Origin: SCN-69-37 sp044507065
GTDB lineage: Bacteria > Acidobacteriota > Vicinamibacteria > Vicinamibacterales > SCN-69-37
Assembly (NCBI GenBank): GCA_044507065.1
Contig: JBIQJY010000052.1
Coordinates: 1 to 24,004 of the forward strand
Length of the DNA: 24,004 bases
Direction of reading: 5' to 3'
The notes under the pieces are model-generated. The model did not search any database, was not told where the DNA came from, and worked only from the letters and a program-made list of their open reading frames with translations. Positions 1 to 6,520 of this stretch are shown piece by piece (position 1 is the stretch's first letter; each line of letters begins with the position of its first letter). A program made the position numbers and the translations under genes.

Positions 1-41
1 TAACCGGAGGGTTGCTGGTTCGAATCCAGCCCGAGGAGCCA
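1..41 (+). tRNA. tRNA-Asn (probably GTT), 3' part only
   Basis: The T arm is intact: GCTGG at 14-18, loop TTCGAAT at 19-25, CCAGC at 26-30. It is followed by the acceptor 3' strand CCGAGGA (31-37), discriminator G38 and an encoded CCA at 39-41. Counting back through a 5-nt variable loop puts T1 at anticodon position 36 with A37 and A38 after it, so the anticodon ends in T. A predicted acceptor 5' strand TCCTCGG plus this T arm matches bacterial tRNA-Asn(GTT). The 5' half lies outside the window, so the anticodon is not seen directly and another NNU-anticodon tRNA remains possible. Confidence 0.78.
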
Positions 42-157
42 ATTTCCAAAGGGTCCGTTCCGGAGACATGGGTAACACCCTGTTCCGGCGAACGCGCGAG
101 CGTCAACTGAAGCGCTGGAGCCGTGCGAAGAAGGAGGCACCGCGCCACACCGCGACG

Positions 158-733
158 TCACTCGATCACGTAAGGGTGGCTCTTTCTCCGCTCGCGAAGC
201 GCCACGCCCCACCACGCAATCTGGTCCAGCATGTTCGTCGCGGCCCTCGCGCTTCGTTCGTGATCCACGGGCTCTCCGGCCGCGTCGAACGCGGTCCAGA
301 TGCCATGGAAGCTGACCGAATCCCGGACGGTCACCGCATGGAGCTCCGTGAATACGAGCCGCAATTGCTCGACAGCACGCAAGCCTCCGGACGCCCCGCC
401 GTACGACACGAAGCCGACGGGCTTGGCGCGCCACGGTGCGCTGTTCCAGTCGATGACGTTCTTGAGGGGCGCCGGAAAGCTCCGGTTGTACTCCGGCGTG
501 ACGACGACGAATGCCTCGGCAGAGAAGAGGCGGTCTCCCAGTCCCCGAGCCGTTGGTCCGCCATCTTCTCCGAGGACCTCGGGCAGGTGGACCTCGGCAA
601 GGTCGACGACATCGAGTTCCAGGTCACCGCGCGCAGTGGCGTGTCGCGCGAACCACCCCGCAACGGTCGGCGCCAGCCTGCCGGATCTCGTGCTGCCCAC
701 TATCAACGCGACGCGAAGTGGGCCGCTAGACAT
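158..733 (-). CDS. NADPH-dependent FMN reductase family flavoprotein
   Basis: The product is a 191-residue flavodoxin-like protein of the NADPH-dependent FMN reductase family, expected to be cytosolic and to reduce flavin, quinones or similar acceptors with NAD(P)H. Visible family motifs are the N-terminal phosphate-binding loop LIVGSTRSGRLAP (residues about 10-22), EYNRSFPAPLKNVIDW (about 100-115) and the YGGASGGLRAVEQLR segment (about 131-145). Its length is normal for the family. The ATG at 733 overlaps the last 8 nt of the upstream monooxygenase gene (stop at 728-726), so the two are probably translationally coupled and co-transcribed from the SoxR-type promoter near 1.5 kb. Flavin reductases and monooxygenases are typical SoxR targets in Streptomyces and Pseudomonas. 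The exact substrate cannot be read from the sequence; azoreductase or chromate/quinone reductase activities are possible. Confidence 0.85.
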   Translation of the reverse strand: MSSGPLRVALIVGSTRSGRLAPTVAGWFARHATARGDLELDVVDLAEVHLPEVLGEDGGPTARGLGDRLFSAEAFVVVTPEYNRSFPAPLKNVIDWNSAPWRAKPVGFVSYGGASGGLRAVEQLRLVFTELHAVTVRDSVSFHGIWTAFDAAGEPVDHERSARAATNMLDQIAWWGVALRERRKSHPYVIE

Positions 734-1472
734 CGACCTGGCCCTCCGGCCGCTCCAGGCTGCGCGCGAGCGTGCAGCGCTTGAACCCGCTTCGGATGAT
801 GCCCGGGTACGTCTGGACGGCGCGCCATTTCACCCCGTCGCCGATGGCCGTGCCTCCCGACTCCTCGAGCGCCTTGCTGTGCGCGTCGGCGTCGACCCAT
901 TCCGCATAGTTGAGCACCTGAGTCCCGTCCAGGCTGACGTGGAAGTGGCCCGAGATCCCTCCAGGGGGAGGTGGCGTCCCGGCCAGGGCCTCGAAAACGA
1001 GTTCCACCCAACTCCGCTGTCGCGCCGCGTCGGGTCCGTCGAACTCGACAGACACGAAAACCACGCAGCCTGGCACGGGCGCGTCCTCGCGCGTTCCGCT
1101 GCGGTACAGCCGGTACCGCGTCGGGGGCGCGAGCGTCAACCCGGGAATTTCCGAGAGGAGATCGCGAAACACGGTCGGACCGTCGCCGCGGGCGAACGCG
1201 TCGGCGAACTCCACTCCCGCCCACTGCGAGTAGGTCACCACCGCTTCGCCGTCGAGACTGATGAACCACGAGATCGACAGCAGGCCGGCCGGCCAGGGAA
1301 TACGCCGCCACGCCGCGACGGCGAGGTCGACGGCAAGTCGCTGGCGCTCCGCGCTGCCAACCTGCCACGCGCTCGCCAGCACGAGCGTCGAGTCCGGCCG
1401 CCTGATATCCGGCAGGCTGGATGATTCCAGTTCGGCGATTGTCGGGTCTTGGGAGAGCGGCATCTTGTACAT
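726..1472 (-). CDS. Tandem-domain ABM (antibiotic biosynthesis monooxygenase) family protein
   Basis: The 248-residue protein contains two copies of the ferredoxin-like ABM fold. The first half carries SISWFISLDGEAVVTYSQW, and the second carries GHFHVSLDGTQVLNYAEW in the equivalent position, each followed by a helix and a terminal strand (PPTRYRLYRS and YPGIIRSGFKRCTLARS). ABM domains usually work as dimers, so a fused tandem could act as a monomeric pseudo-dimer. Family members include cofactor-free monooxygenases acting on quinone-like aromatics. I place the start at the ATG at 1472 (MYKMPLS), not at the upstream ATG at 1499, because the latter lies between the -35 and -10 of the predicted promoter. 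The gene overlaps the following FMN reductase by 8 nt. The substrate is unknown. Confidence 0.8.
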   Translation of the reverse strand: MYKMPLSQDPTIAELESSSLPDIRRPDSTLVLASAWQVGSAERQRLAVDLAVAAWRRIPWPAGLLSISWFISLDGEAVVTYSQWAGVEFADAFARGDGPTVFRDLLSEIPGLTLAPPTRYRLYRSGTREDAPVPGCVVFVSVEFDGPDAARQRSWVELVFEALAGTPPPPGGISGHFHVSLDGTQVLNYAEWVDADAHSKALEESGGTAIGDGVKWRAVQTYPGIIRSGFKRCTLARSLERPEGQVDV

Positions 1473-1478
1473 GCCGGG

Positions 1479-1528
1479 AGGATAGAACTTCAAGTGCACT
1501 TGAAGTCAAGCGACGTTCAGCGGATAGT
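1479..1528. promoter_or_regulatory. SoxR operator and divergent promoters
   Basis: A perfect 20-bp palindrome, ACTTCAAGTGCACTTGAAGT, lies at 1487-1506 and resembles the known SoxR box (CCTCAAG-TTAA-CTTGAGG type). On the minus strand it sits between TTGACT (1509-1504) and TATCCT (1484-1479), separated by 19 bp, the over-long spacer typical of MerR-family activated promoters. The -10 ends 6 nt before the ABM gene's ATG at 1472. On the plus strand TTGAAG (1500-1505) and GATAGT (1523-1528) have a 17-bp spacer, and the soxR ATG begins 6 nt further on. Both transcripts could therefore be leaderless. The operator call is strong; the plus-strand promoter is weaker. Confidence 0.8.
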
Positions 1529-1534
1529 CATTCG

Positions 1535-1999
1535 ATGGACGGAGAGTTGACCATCGGCGAACTGGCCCATCGCAGCGGCGTAGCCACGTCCGCGCTGAGG
1601 TTCTACGAGTCGAAGGGCCTGATCGCCTCGGTCAGAAACGTGTCAGGGCATCGACGGTACCTGCGCTCGGTCATCCGCCGCGTCGCCTTTGTCGTCTTCG
1701 CGCAACGCGTCGGGCTCACGCTCGACGAAGTGCGGGCCGAACTGATGAAGCTTCCGGAGAACCGTGTGCCCCGGAGCGCGGACTGGGCGAAGCTCTCGAA
1801 GGTGTGGAGCGGCCGGATCGACGACCGCATCGCCGAACTCGAGCGGCTCAAACAGGGCCTGACCGGCTGCATAAGCTGCGGCTGCCTGTCGATGGAGCGC
1901 TGTCAGATGGTCAATCCCGGCGACCGCGCCGCGCGCTACGGGCCCGGCCCCCTCTTCTGGGCTGGCGCGAGGATGAAGGGTAGTGCCGGCCGCTCGTGA
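1535..1999 (+). CDS. soxR: Redox-sensing [2Fe-2S] transcriptional regulator SoxR
   Basis: The product is a 154-residue MerR-family regulator. The N-terminal winged helix-turn-helix is visible as LTIGELAHRSGVATSALRFY (5-24) with ESKGLI and GHRRY wing residues. A dimerisation helix follows (about 84-108). The C-terminal cluster CISCGCLSMERC has Cys112, 115, 117 and 123 in the exact C-x2-C-x-C-x5-C spacing that holds the [2Fe-2S] centre of SoxR. Oxidation of this centre activates transcription by untwisting a 19-20 bp promoter spacer. The ATG at 1535 begins the recognisable domain; longer upstream reading is shadow. There is no visible Shine-Dalgarno, which fits the proposed leaderless transcript. 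The gene is divergent from the ABM/FMN-reductase pair and shares the operator. There is no soxS nearby, as expected outside enterics, where SoxR controls its effector genes directly. Confidence 0.93.
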   Translation: MDGELTIGELAHRSGVATSALRFYESKGLIASVRNVSGHRRYLRSVIRRVAFVVFAQRVGLTLDEVRAELMKLPENRVPRSADWAKLSKVWSGRIDDRIAELERLKQGLTGCISCGCLSMERCQMVNPGDRAARYGPGPLFWAGARMKGSAGRS

Positions 2000-2015
2000 T
2001 CGACGGGCGGCCGGC
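1985..2015 (+). terminator. GC-rich hairpin spanning the soxR stop codon
   Basis: GCCGGCCGC (1985-1993) pairs perfectly with GCGGCCGGC (2007-2015) across a 13-nt loop that contains the soxR TGA. There is no U-tract, so this is at best a non-canonical terminator or a 3'-end-stabilising structure. Confidence 0.35.
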
Positions 2016-2066
2016 CACTGTCACGACGCGGAGCCCTGCGACAGTCAGTCGCCCTTCACGTCGGCA

Positions 2067-2072
2067 TACAAT
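2067..2072 (+). promoter_or_regulatory. Possible -10 element upstream of the sugar dehydrogenase gene
   Basis: TACAAT lies in the otherwise gene-free 196-nt gap between soxR and the dehydrogenase fusion. It matches the -10 consensus at five of six bases, but no good -35 lies at 16-18 bp and the implied leader would be about 115 nt. Weak call. Confidence 0.2.
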
Positions 2073-2195
2073 GGCACCCGCGCATCGGGGCGTCACCCGC
2101 GTCCTCGGGAAGGACCACGTCCACACCGGCTCGTTGGTCCCTGCAGCCCGACTCGAGAACCAGCTGGCGACGCTCCTTCATTCAGGCCCGAAACG

Positions 2196-3719
2196 ATGAC
2201 TCGAACGAAGGTCGTGGTGTGCAGCGTGGCAATGGTGAGCTGGATTGGCGCGATGTCCCTGGCGGTGCCGGGTGCCCAGAGCCCCGCTGGTGCCATCTAC
2301 GCCGAGCACTGCGCCAGTTGTCACGGCACCGACTTGGCGGGCGGCCGTGCGCCGAGCCTCTTCGACGAAGCGTGGCTGATGACGGTCGACGACGCGCACA
2401 TGACGAGCGCGATCCGCAACGGCGTGCGCGACACGGAAATGGAAGCTTTCGGCAGCCAGCTCGGCGATGCCGAGATCTGGCAGCTCATCCAGTACATCCG
2501 CGCGCAGAGCGGCGTGCTCCGGACGCGTCCCACGTTCGTGCCCGACCTCGACGGCGCGGTCGTGGAGAGCGAGACACAGACGGTCCGCTTCGAGGTCATC
2601 GCCGGGGATCTGAACACGCCGTGGGGCATCGCCTTTCTCCCCGATGGCCGCATGCTCGTGACCGAGCGCACCATCAACAACGGCCAGCTGCGCATCGTCG
2701 ACAAGGGCGTACTGCTGCCGCCGGTGGCCGGTACGCCGCGTGTGCACGTGCAGCAGGACGCCGGCATGTTCGACGTCGAAGTGCACCCGCGCCATGCCGA
2801 GAACGGCTGGATCTACCTGTCGTACGCCGAGCTGCTGCCCGGTTACACGCCGCCGGCGCCGGCAGCCCCGCCTGCCGGGGGCGCGGGACGCGGACGCGGC
2901 GGCGTCACCGCGCCGTCGATGACCACCATCGTTCGCGGCCGGATCAATGCCAACAACGAGTGGGTGGATCAGCAGGTCATCTTCCGCGCGGCGCCAGCGC
3001 TCTACACCGCCAACGGCGCACACTTCGGATCGCGCTTCACGTTCGATCGCCAGGGCCACCTCTTCTACTCCATCGGCGACCGCGGCGTGATGCAGCACGC
3101 GCAGGATCTCTCGACCCCGCTCGGCAAGATCCATCGCGTGAACGACGATGGCTCGATTCCGGCGGACAACCCGTTCGTGAACACGCCCAACGCCGTGAAG
3201 TCAATCTGGAGCTACGGCCACCGCAACCCGCAGGGGTTTGCGTGGGATCCGGCGACCGGCCGGCTCTGGGCGTCGGAGCACGGGCCGAACGCGGGCGACG
3301 AAATCAACATCATCGAGCGCGGAAAGAATTACGGCTGGGGCGTCGCCACGAAGGGAACGCAGGCTGGCATCACGAAGCACACGGAGCCCGGGATGGAAGA
3401 GCCGGTGGTCTACTACATCCCCACATTCGCGCCGGCCGGCATGGCGTTCTACACGGGCGACCGGTACCCGGCCTGGAAGAACACCAGCCTGCTGCTCGGC
3501 GGCCTCGCCGGGCAGGCGCTGCGGCGCCTCGAAGTGGCCGACTCGACAGTCACGCGGCAGGAAGTCATCTTCAACCAGTACGGCCGTGTTCGCGACGTCG
3601 TGCAGGGCCCTGACGGGTATCTGTATCTGGCCATCAACCACGCCACCGGCGGCGGCACGGGCTACGGCCTCATTGCGCCCGTGCCGGGCTGGGTAGTGCG
3701 GCTGGTGCCGGCGAACTGA
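2196..3719 (+). CDS. Exported cytochrome c / PQQ-dependent sugar (aldose) dehydrogenase fusion
   Basis: The 507-residue protein has a signal peptide (about 1-27, ending AVPGAQS). A class I cytochrome c domain of about 85 residues follows, with haem site CASCH (39-43) and a likely axial Met in TEMEAFG (M82). From about residue 125 it is a six-bladed beta-propeller of the soluble quinoprotein glucose dehydrogenase / aldose sugar dehydrogenase type: LNTPWGIAFLPDGRMLVTER, YGHRNPQGFAW, SEHGPNAGDEINII and NYGWG are family hallmarks. A Pro/Ala/Gly/Arg-rich insertion interrupts the propeller at about residues 216-233. It would oxidise a sugar or aldehyde in the periplasm using PQQ and hand electrons to the attached haem. 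The ATG at 2196 is chosen because the signal peptide starts there; the 71 upstream codons in frame show no homology. The cbb3 oxidase cluster follows about 190 nt downstream. Substrate and PQQ dependence are inferred from the family. Confidence 0.88.
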   Translation: MTRTKVVVCSVAMVSWIGAMSLAVPGAQSPAGAIYAEHCASCHGTDLAGGRAPSLFDEAWLMTVDDAHMTSAIRNGVRDTEMEAFGSQLGDAEIWQLIQYIRAQSGVLRTRPTFVPDLDGAVVESETQTVRFEVIAGDLNTPWGIAFLPDGRMLVTERTINNGQLRIVDKGVLLPPVAGTPRVHVQQDAGMFDVEVHPRHAENGWIYLSYAELLPGYTPPAPAAPPAGGAGRGRGGVTAPSMTTIVRGRINANNEWVDQQVIFRAAPALYTANGAHFGSRFTFDRQGHLFYSIGDRGVMQHAQDLSTPLGKIHRVNDDGSIPADNPFVNTPNAVKSIWSYGHRNPQGFAWDPATGRLWASEHGPNAGDEINIIERGKNYGWGVATKGTQAGITKHTEPGMEEPVVYYIPTFAPAGMAFYTGDRYPAWKNTSLLLGGLAGQALRRLEVADSTVTRQEVIFNQYGRVRDVVQGPDGYLYLAINHATGGGTGYGLIAPVPGWVVRLVPAN

Positions 3720-3755
3720 TCTACAGGCGTGCGGCCCGCCCGATGATCCGGGCCT

Positions 3756-3783
3756 GAAAAGTCCCCCGGGCCATGGGATTTTC
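3756..3783 (+). terminator. Hairpin with A/T-ended arms downstream of the dehydrogenase
   Basis: GAAAAgTCCC (3756-3765) is complementary to GGGATTTTC (3775-3783) with one bulged base. The stem therefore has A-rich and T-rich ends, as in a weak bidirectional rho-independent terminator. It lies 37 nt after the dehydrogenase stop and well before ccoI, so it could separate the two transcription units. Confidence 0.4.
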
Positions 3784-3911
3784 CGCAGCTCCCAGGCCGT
3801 CTCACCGTTTCTCCACGCGAAATCACCGCGCGGAGTCGTACGGAAAACGGGCAACCAACTTGCACTGCGTGGCGTGGACCGCTCGGGCACGTGCGCCCGC
3901 GAGCGGTTGGT

Positions 3912-6338
3912 ATGCCCGTTCTCTCCCCGGACCCGCAGCTGGCTCCTGCCGTATGGCCCACAGCCACCGAACACGCAGCGTGCGTGCACTGTGGTGATCC
4001 GTGCGGCAGCGGCCGCGTGACGACCGAGGCCGGCCCCTTCTGTTGCGGGGGCTGCGCCTCGGTGCACGCGCTGCTGACGGCCCGCGGCCTCGAGGCGTTC
4101 TACGCCTGTGAGGTGCCCGCGGGTCGCCCTCAGCGAGACGCGGACCTTCGTGATCCCGACCGGTTTCTCGTACTCGATGACCCGGCCGTCCGCGACCGGT
4201 TCGTGCGTCAGGACGACGGCCGCCGGGCCCAGGTGACGTTCCCGGTGCCGTCGCTGCACTGCGCGTCGTGTGTGTGGCTGCTCGAACGCCTCGGACGCGT
4301 CGACGGTCGCATCGGGCGAACCGAGGTCGACCTCCTGCGGCGCACCGTGACGGTCACCTTTGAATCGCCGCGCATGCGCTTGAGCGAGGTGGCCGCGGCG
4401 CTCGCCGGCGTGGGCTACGAGCCGCTGCTGACCGACGAAACGCCGAAGCCGGCAACGGCCGCGCGTCGCCGCCTGTACGCGCAGATCGGGGTGGCGGGAT
4501 TCGCGTTCGGCAACATCATGCTGTTCAGCATCCCCCGATACGCCAACGGCGCGCCGCTCGAAGACGGCTTCCAGCGGCTGTTCGACGCGCTGAACGTCGC
4601 ACTCGCACTGCCGGTACTGGCCTACAGTGCCACCGACTTCTTCAAGGGCGCATGGCAGGCCGTGCGGCACCGGACGGTCAGCCTCGATGTGCCGATTGCA
4701 ATCGGCCTGGCCGCACTGGTCCTGCGGAGCCTCGTCGACATCGGTACCGGACGAGGTGAGGGATATCTCGACTCGTTCGCGGGCCTCGTCTTCTTCCTGC
4801 TGATCGGACGGTTGTTCCAGCAGCAGGCGTTCGACTGGATCGGCTTCGACCGCACGTTCCGATCGTTCTTTCCGCTGTCGGTTCTCGTCGAGTCGCCGGG
4901 AGGCCACGCGGCACCTGTCGCGATCGAACACCTGCGCCCCGGCAATCGCATTGTGTTGCGGCCCGGCGAGGTCGTGCCGGCCGACGCCCGGCTGGTCGAC
5001 GACCGCGCGCACATCGACTACGCCTTCCTCACCGGCGAACGTGATCCGGTTGCGGTCGCGAAAGGCGGTCTGGTTCGCGCCGGCGGGCGTCTCACACGCA
5101 CGAATGCCCGCTTCGACGTGCTGCGCGATGTGACGAGCAGCGAACTGGCCGGCCTCTGGACCCAACGGAGCCCGGCCACGCCCAGGTCACACTGGCTGAC
5201 CGACGTGTCCGCCCGCTTCGGGGCGTGGTTCGTGATCGTCGCGCTGGGACTGGCGGTGGCGGGCTTCGCCTGGTGGTGGCCGGATACGACGCGCGCGCTC
5301 GAGGTGGCGACCGCGGTGCTGATCATCGCCTGCCCGTGCGCGCTGACGCTGGCGGCGCCAATCACGCTCGGCACGGCCATGACCATGCTCGGACGCCGCG
5401 GCTGGTATCTCAGGGACCCCTCCGCGCTGCTCGACCTGAGCCGCGTCGACAGTGTGGTGTTCGACAAGACCGGAACGCTGACCGCATCCGGACAGACGAC
5501 GGTGACGGTGTCGGGGTTGACGGAAGACGACCTGGCACGCGCCCGCGCGCTGGCGGCCGGCTCAGTGCACCCGATCAGTCGCGCCCTGGCCGGGACGGAT
5601 CGCGCGGCACTGCCCGTCGACGCGCGAGTGGAAATCATCGGCCGCGGCCTCTGCGGCACGGTCGACGGCCACGCGGTGGCGATTGGCTCGGCCGCCTTCA
5701 TCCGCGAGGACTGCGGTGCGACGGGCGACCTGCCGGCATCGGGCACGGTCGTGGCGATCGACGGCGTCGTCCGCGGCAGCATCACGCCGCACGCGCCGGT
5801 CCGTCCGGGAGTCGAAGCGGCGGTGCGGACGCTTGCCGCATCGACGCGTGTGGCCCTGCTGTCGGGGGATCGCGACGCGGGCGACGATCGCTGGACACGA
5901 CTGTTCGGCGACCGCGCCATCTTCAACCGGTCGGCGCGCGAGAAGCGGGAGCACGTCGCGCGACTGCGTGCCGGTGGTGAGCACGTGCTGATGGTGGGGG
6001 ACGGGCTGAACGACGCGGGCGCGTTCGAGGCGGCCGACATCGGCGTGGCGGTGTCCGATGACACCGCGTGTCTCGTGCCCGCGTGCGACGTCGTCGTCGC
6101 CGGCGCTCAGCTGGCGACCTTGCCGCACGTGCTCACCTACGCGCGACGCGCCAGACGCACCATCGTCATCTGCTTCGTCATTTCGGTGTTTTACAACGTC
6201 ATCGGCCTGTCGCTGGCGCTGGCGGGGCTGCTGTCGCCGCTGGTGGCCGCGATTCTGATGCCGGTCAGCTCGCTGACCGTGGTCGGCACGAGCGTCGGGC
6301 TCGCGCGATGGTGGGCGAGGGGAGTGCCGGCGTCATGA
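3912..6338 (+). CDS. ccoI: Cu+-translocating P1B-type ATPase CcoI/FixI for cbb3 oxidase assembly
   Basis: The product is an 808-residue heavy-metal P-type ATPase of the FixI/CcoI subgroup that supplies copper for the CuB site of cbb3 oxidase. The N-terminus has the subgroup's cysteine-rich region (CVHCGDPC, then CCGGC). An HMA domain follows with CASC (Cys117, Cys120), then membrane helices, the actuator TGE (in FLTGERDPV), transmembrane CPC (474-476), phosphorylation motif DKTGT (Asp518), the nucleotide-binding HP dipeptide in SVHPISRAL, and the hinge GDGLNDA (from about 696). Family members often read TGES where this has TGER, but the catalytic Glu is kept. The ATG at 3912 is preferred over the GTG at 3891; neither has a strong ribosome site. 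It is the first gene of the cluster, and its stop overlaps the ccoS start (ATGA). Confidence 0.93.
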   Translation: MPVLSPDPQLAPAVWPTATEHAACVHCGDPCGSGRVTTEAGPFCCGGCASVHALLTARGLEAFYACEVPAGRPQRDADLRDPDRFLVLDDPAVRDRFVRQDDGRRAQVTFPVPSLHCASCVWLLERLGRVDGRIGRTEVDLLRRTVTVTFESPRMRLSEVAAALAGVGYEPLLTDETPKPATAARRRLYAQIGVAGFAFGNIMLFSIPRYANGAPLEDGFQRLFDALNVALALPVLAYSATDFFKGAWQAVRHRTVSLDVPIAIGLAALVLRSLVDIGTGRGEGYLDSFAGLVFFLLIGRLFQQQAFDWIGFDRTFRSFFPLSVLVESPGGHAAPVAIEHLRPGNRIVLRPGEVVPADARLVDDRAHIDYAFLTGERDPVAVAKGGLVRAGGRLTRTNARFDVLRDVTSSELAGLWTQRSPATPRSHWLTDVSARFGAWFVIVALGLAVAGFAWWWPDTTRALEVATAVLIIACPCALTLAAPITLGTAMTMLGRRGWYLRDPSALLDLSRVDSVVFDKTGTLTASGQTTVTVSGLTEDDLARARALAAGSVHPISRALAGTDRAALPVDARVEIIGRGLCGTVDGHAVAIGSAAFIREDCGATGDLPASGTVVAIDGVVRGSITPHAPVRPGVEAAVRTLAASTRVALLSGDRDAGDDRWTRLFGDRAIFNRSAREKREHVARLRAGGEHVLMVGDGLNDAGAFEAADIGVAVSDDTACLVPACDVVVAGAQLATLPHVLTYARRARRTIVICFVISVFYNVIGLSLALAGLLSPLVAAILMPVSSLTVVGTSVGLARWWARGVPAS

Positions 6339-6520
6339 GCGTGATGGTGCTGCTCATTGCCGCTGGCGGCGCGGTGGCCCTGGGGTTCCTGGGCGCCTTC
6401 ATCTGGGCCGTGCGGAGCGGCCAGTTCGACGACACGGGCACGCCGCCCGTTCGCATCCTGGCCGATGAGCGCGACGCGCCGCGGCCGCCGTCGGTTCCGA
6501 GGGGGAGTGCACATGAGTAG
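6335..6520 (+). CDS. ccoS: cbb3 oxidase assembly protein CcoS
   Basis: The 61-residue protein has a single N-terminal membrane helix (MSVMVLLIAAGGAVALGFLG region) and the family signature AVRSGQFDDTGTPPVRIL (about 29-46). CcoS is needed for cofactor insertion into the CcoN subunit. It starts within an ATGA overlap with ccoI and overlaps the ccoNO start by 8 nt, so its translation should be coupled to both. Length is normal. Confidence 0.92.
   Translation: MSVMVLLIAAGGAVALGFLGAFIWAVRSGQFDDTGTPPVRILADERDAPRPPSVPRGSAHE

Noticed and set aside
68..784. Long plus-strand open frames opposite the FMN reductase and ABM genes (also 300-1424).
   Set aside because: They are antisense shadows of two clearly homologous minus-strand proteins. 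The translations are Arg/Pro/Ala-rich without domains.
1473..1499. The ATG at 1499 as the ABM gene start.
   Set aside because: It lies between the predicted -35 and -10, so the activated transcript would not contain it. The ATG at 1472 is the first available.
1421..1534. An upstream extension of soxR by 38 codons.
   Set aside because: The extension crosses the operator and both promoters, and known SoxR proteins begin close to the MDGELTIGEL helix-turn-helix.
3720..3911. An FNR/Anr-type box (TTGAT-N4-ATCAA) upstream of the cbb3 cluster.
   Set aside because: I looked for it because cbb3 operons are often oxygen-regulated, but no acceptable match is present in this intergenic region.
3201..5165. 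A 654-codon minus-strand frame across the end of the dehydrogenase gene and ccoI.
   Set aside because: It spans two well-supported plus-strand genes and has low-complexity Arg/Glu/His composition typical of high-GC antisense frames.
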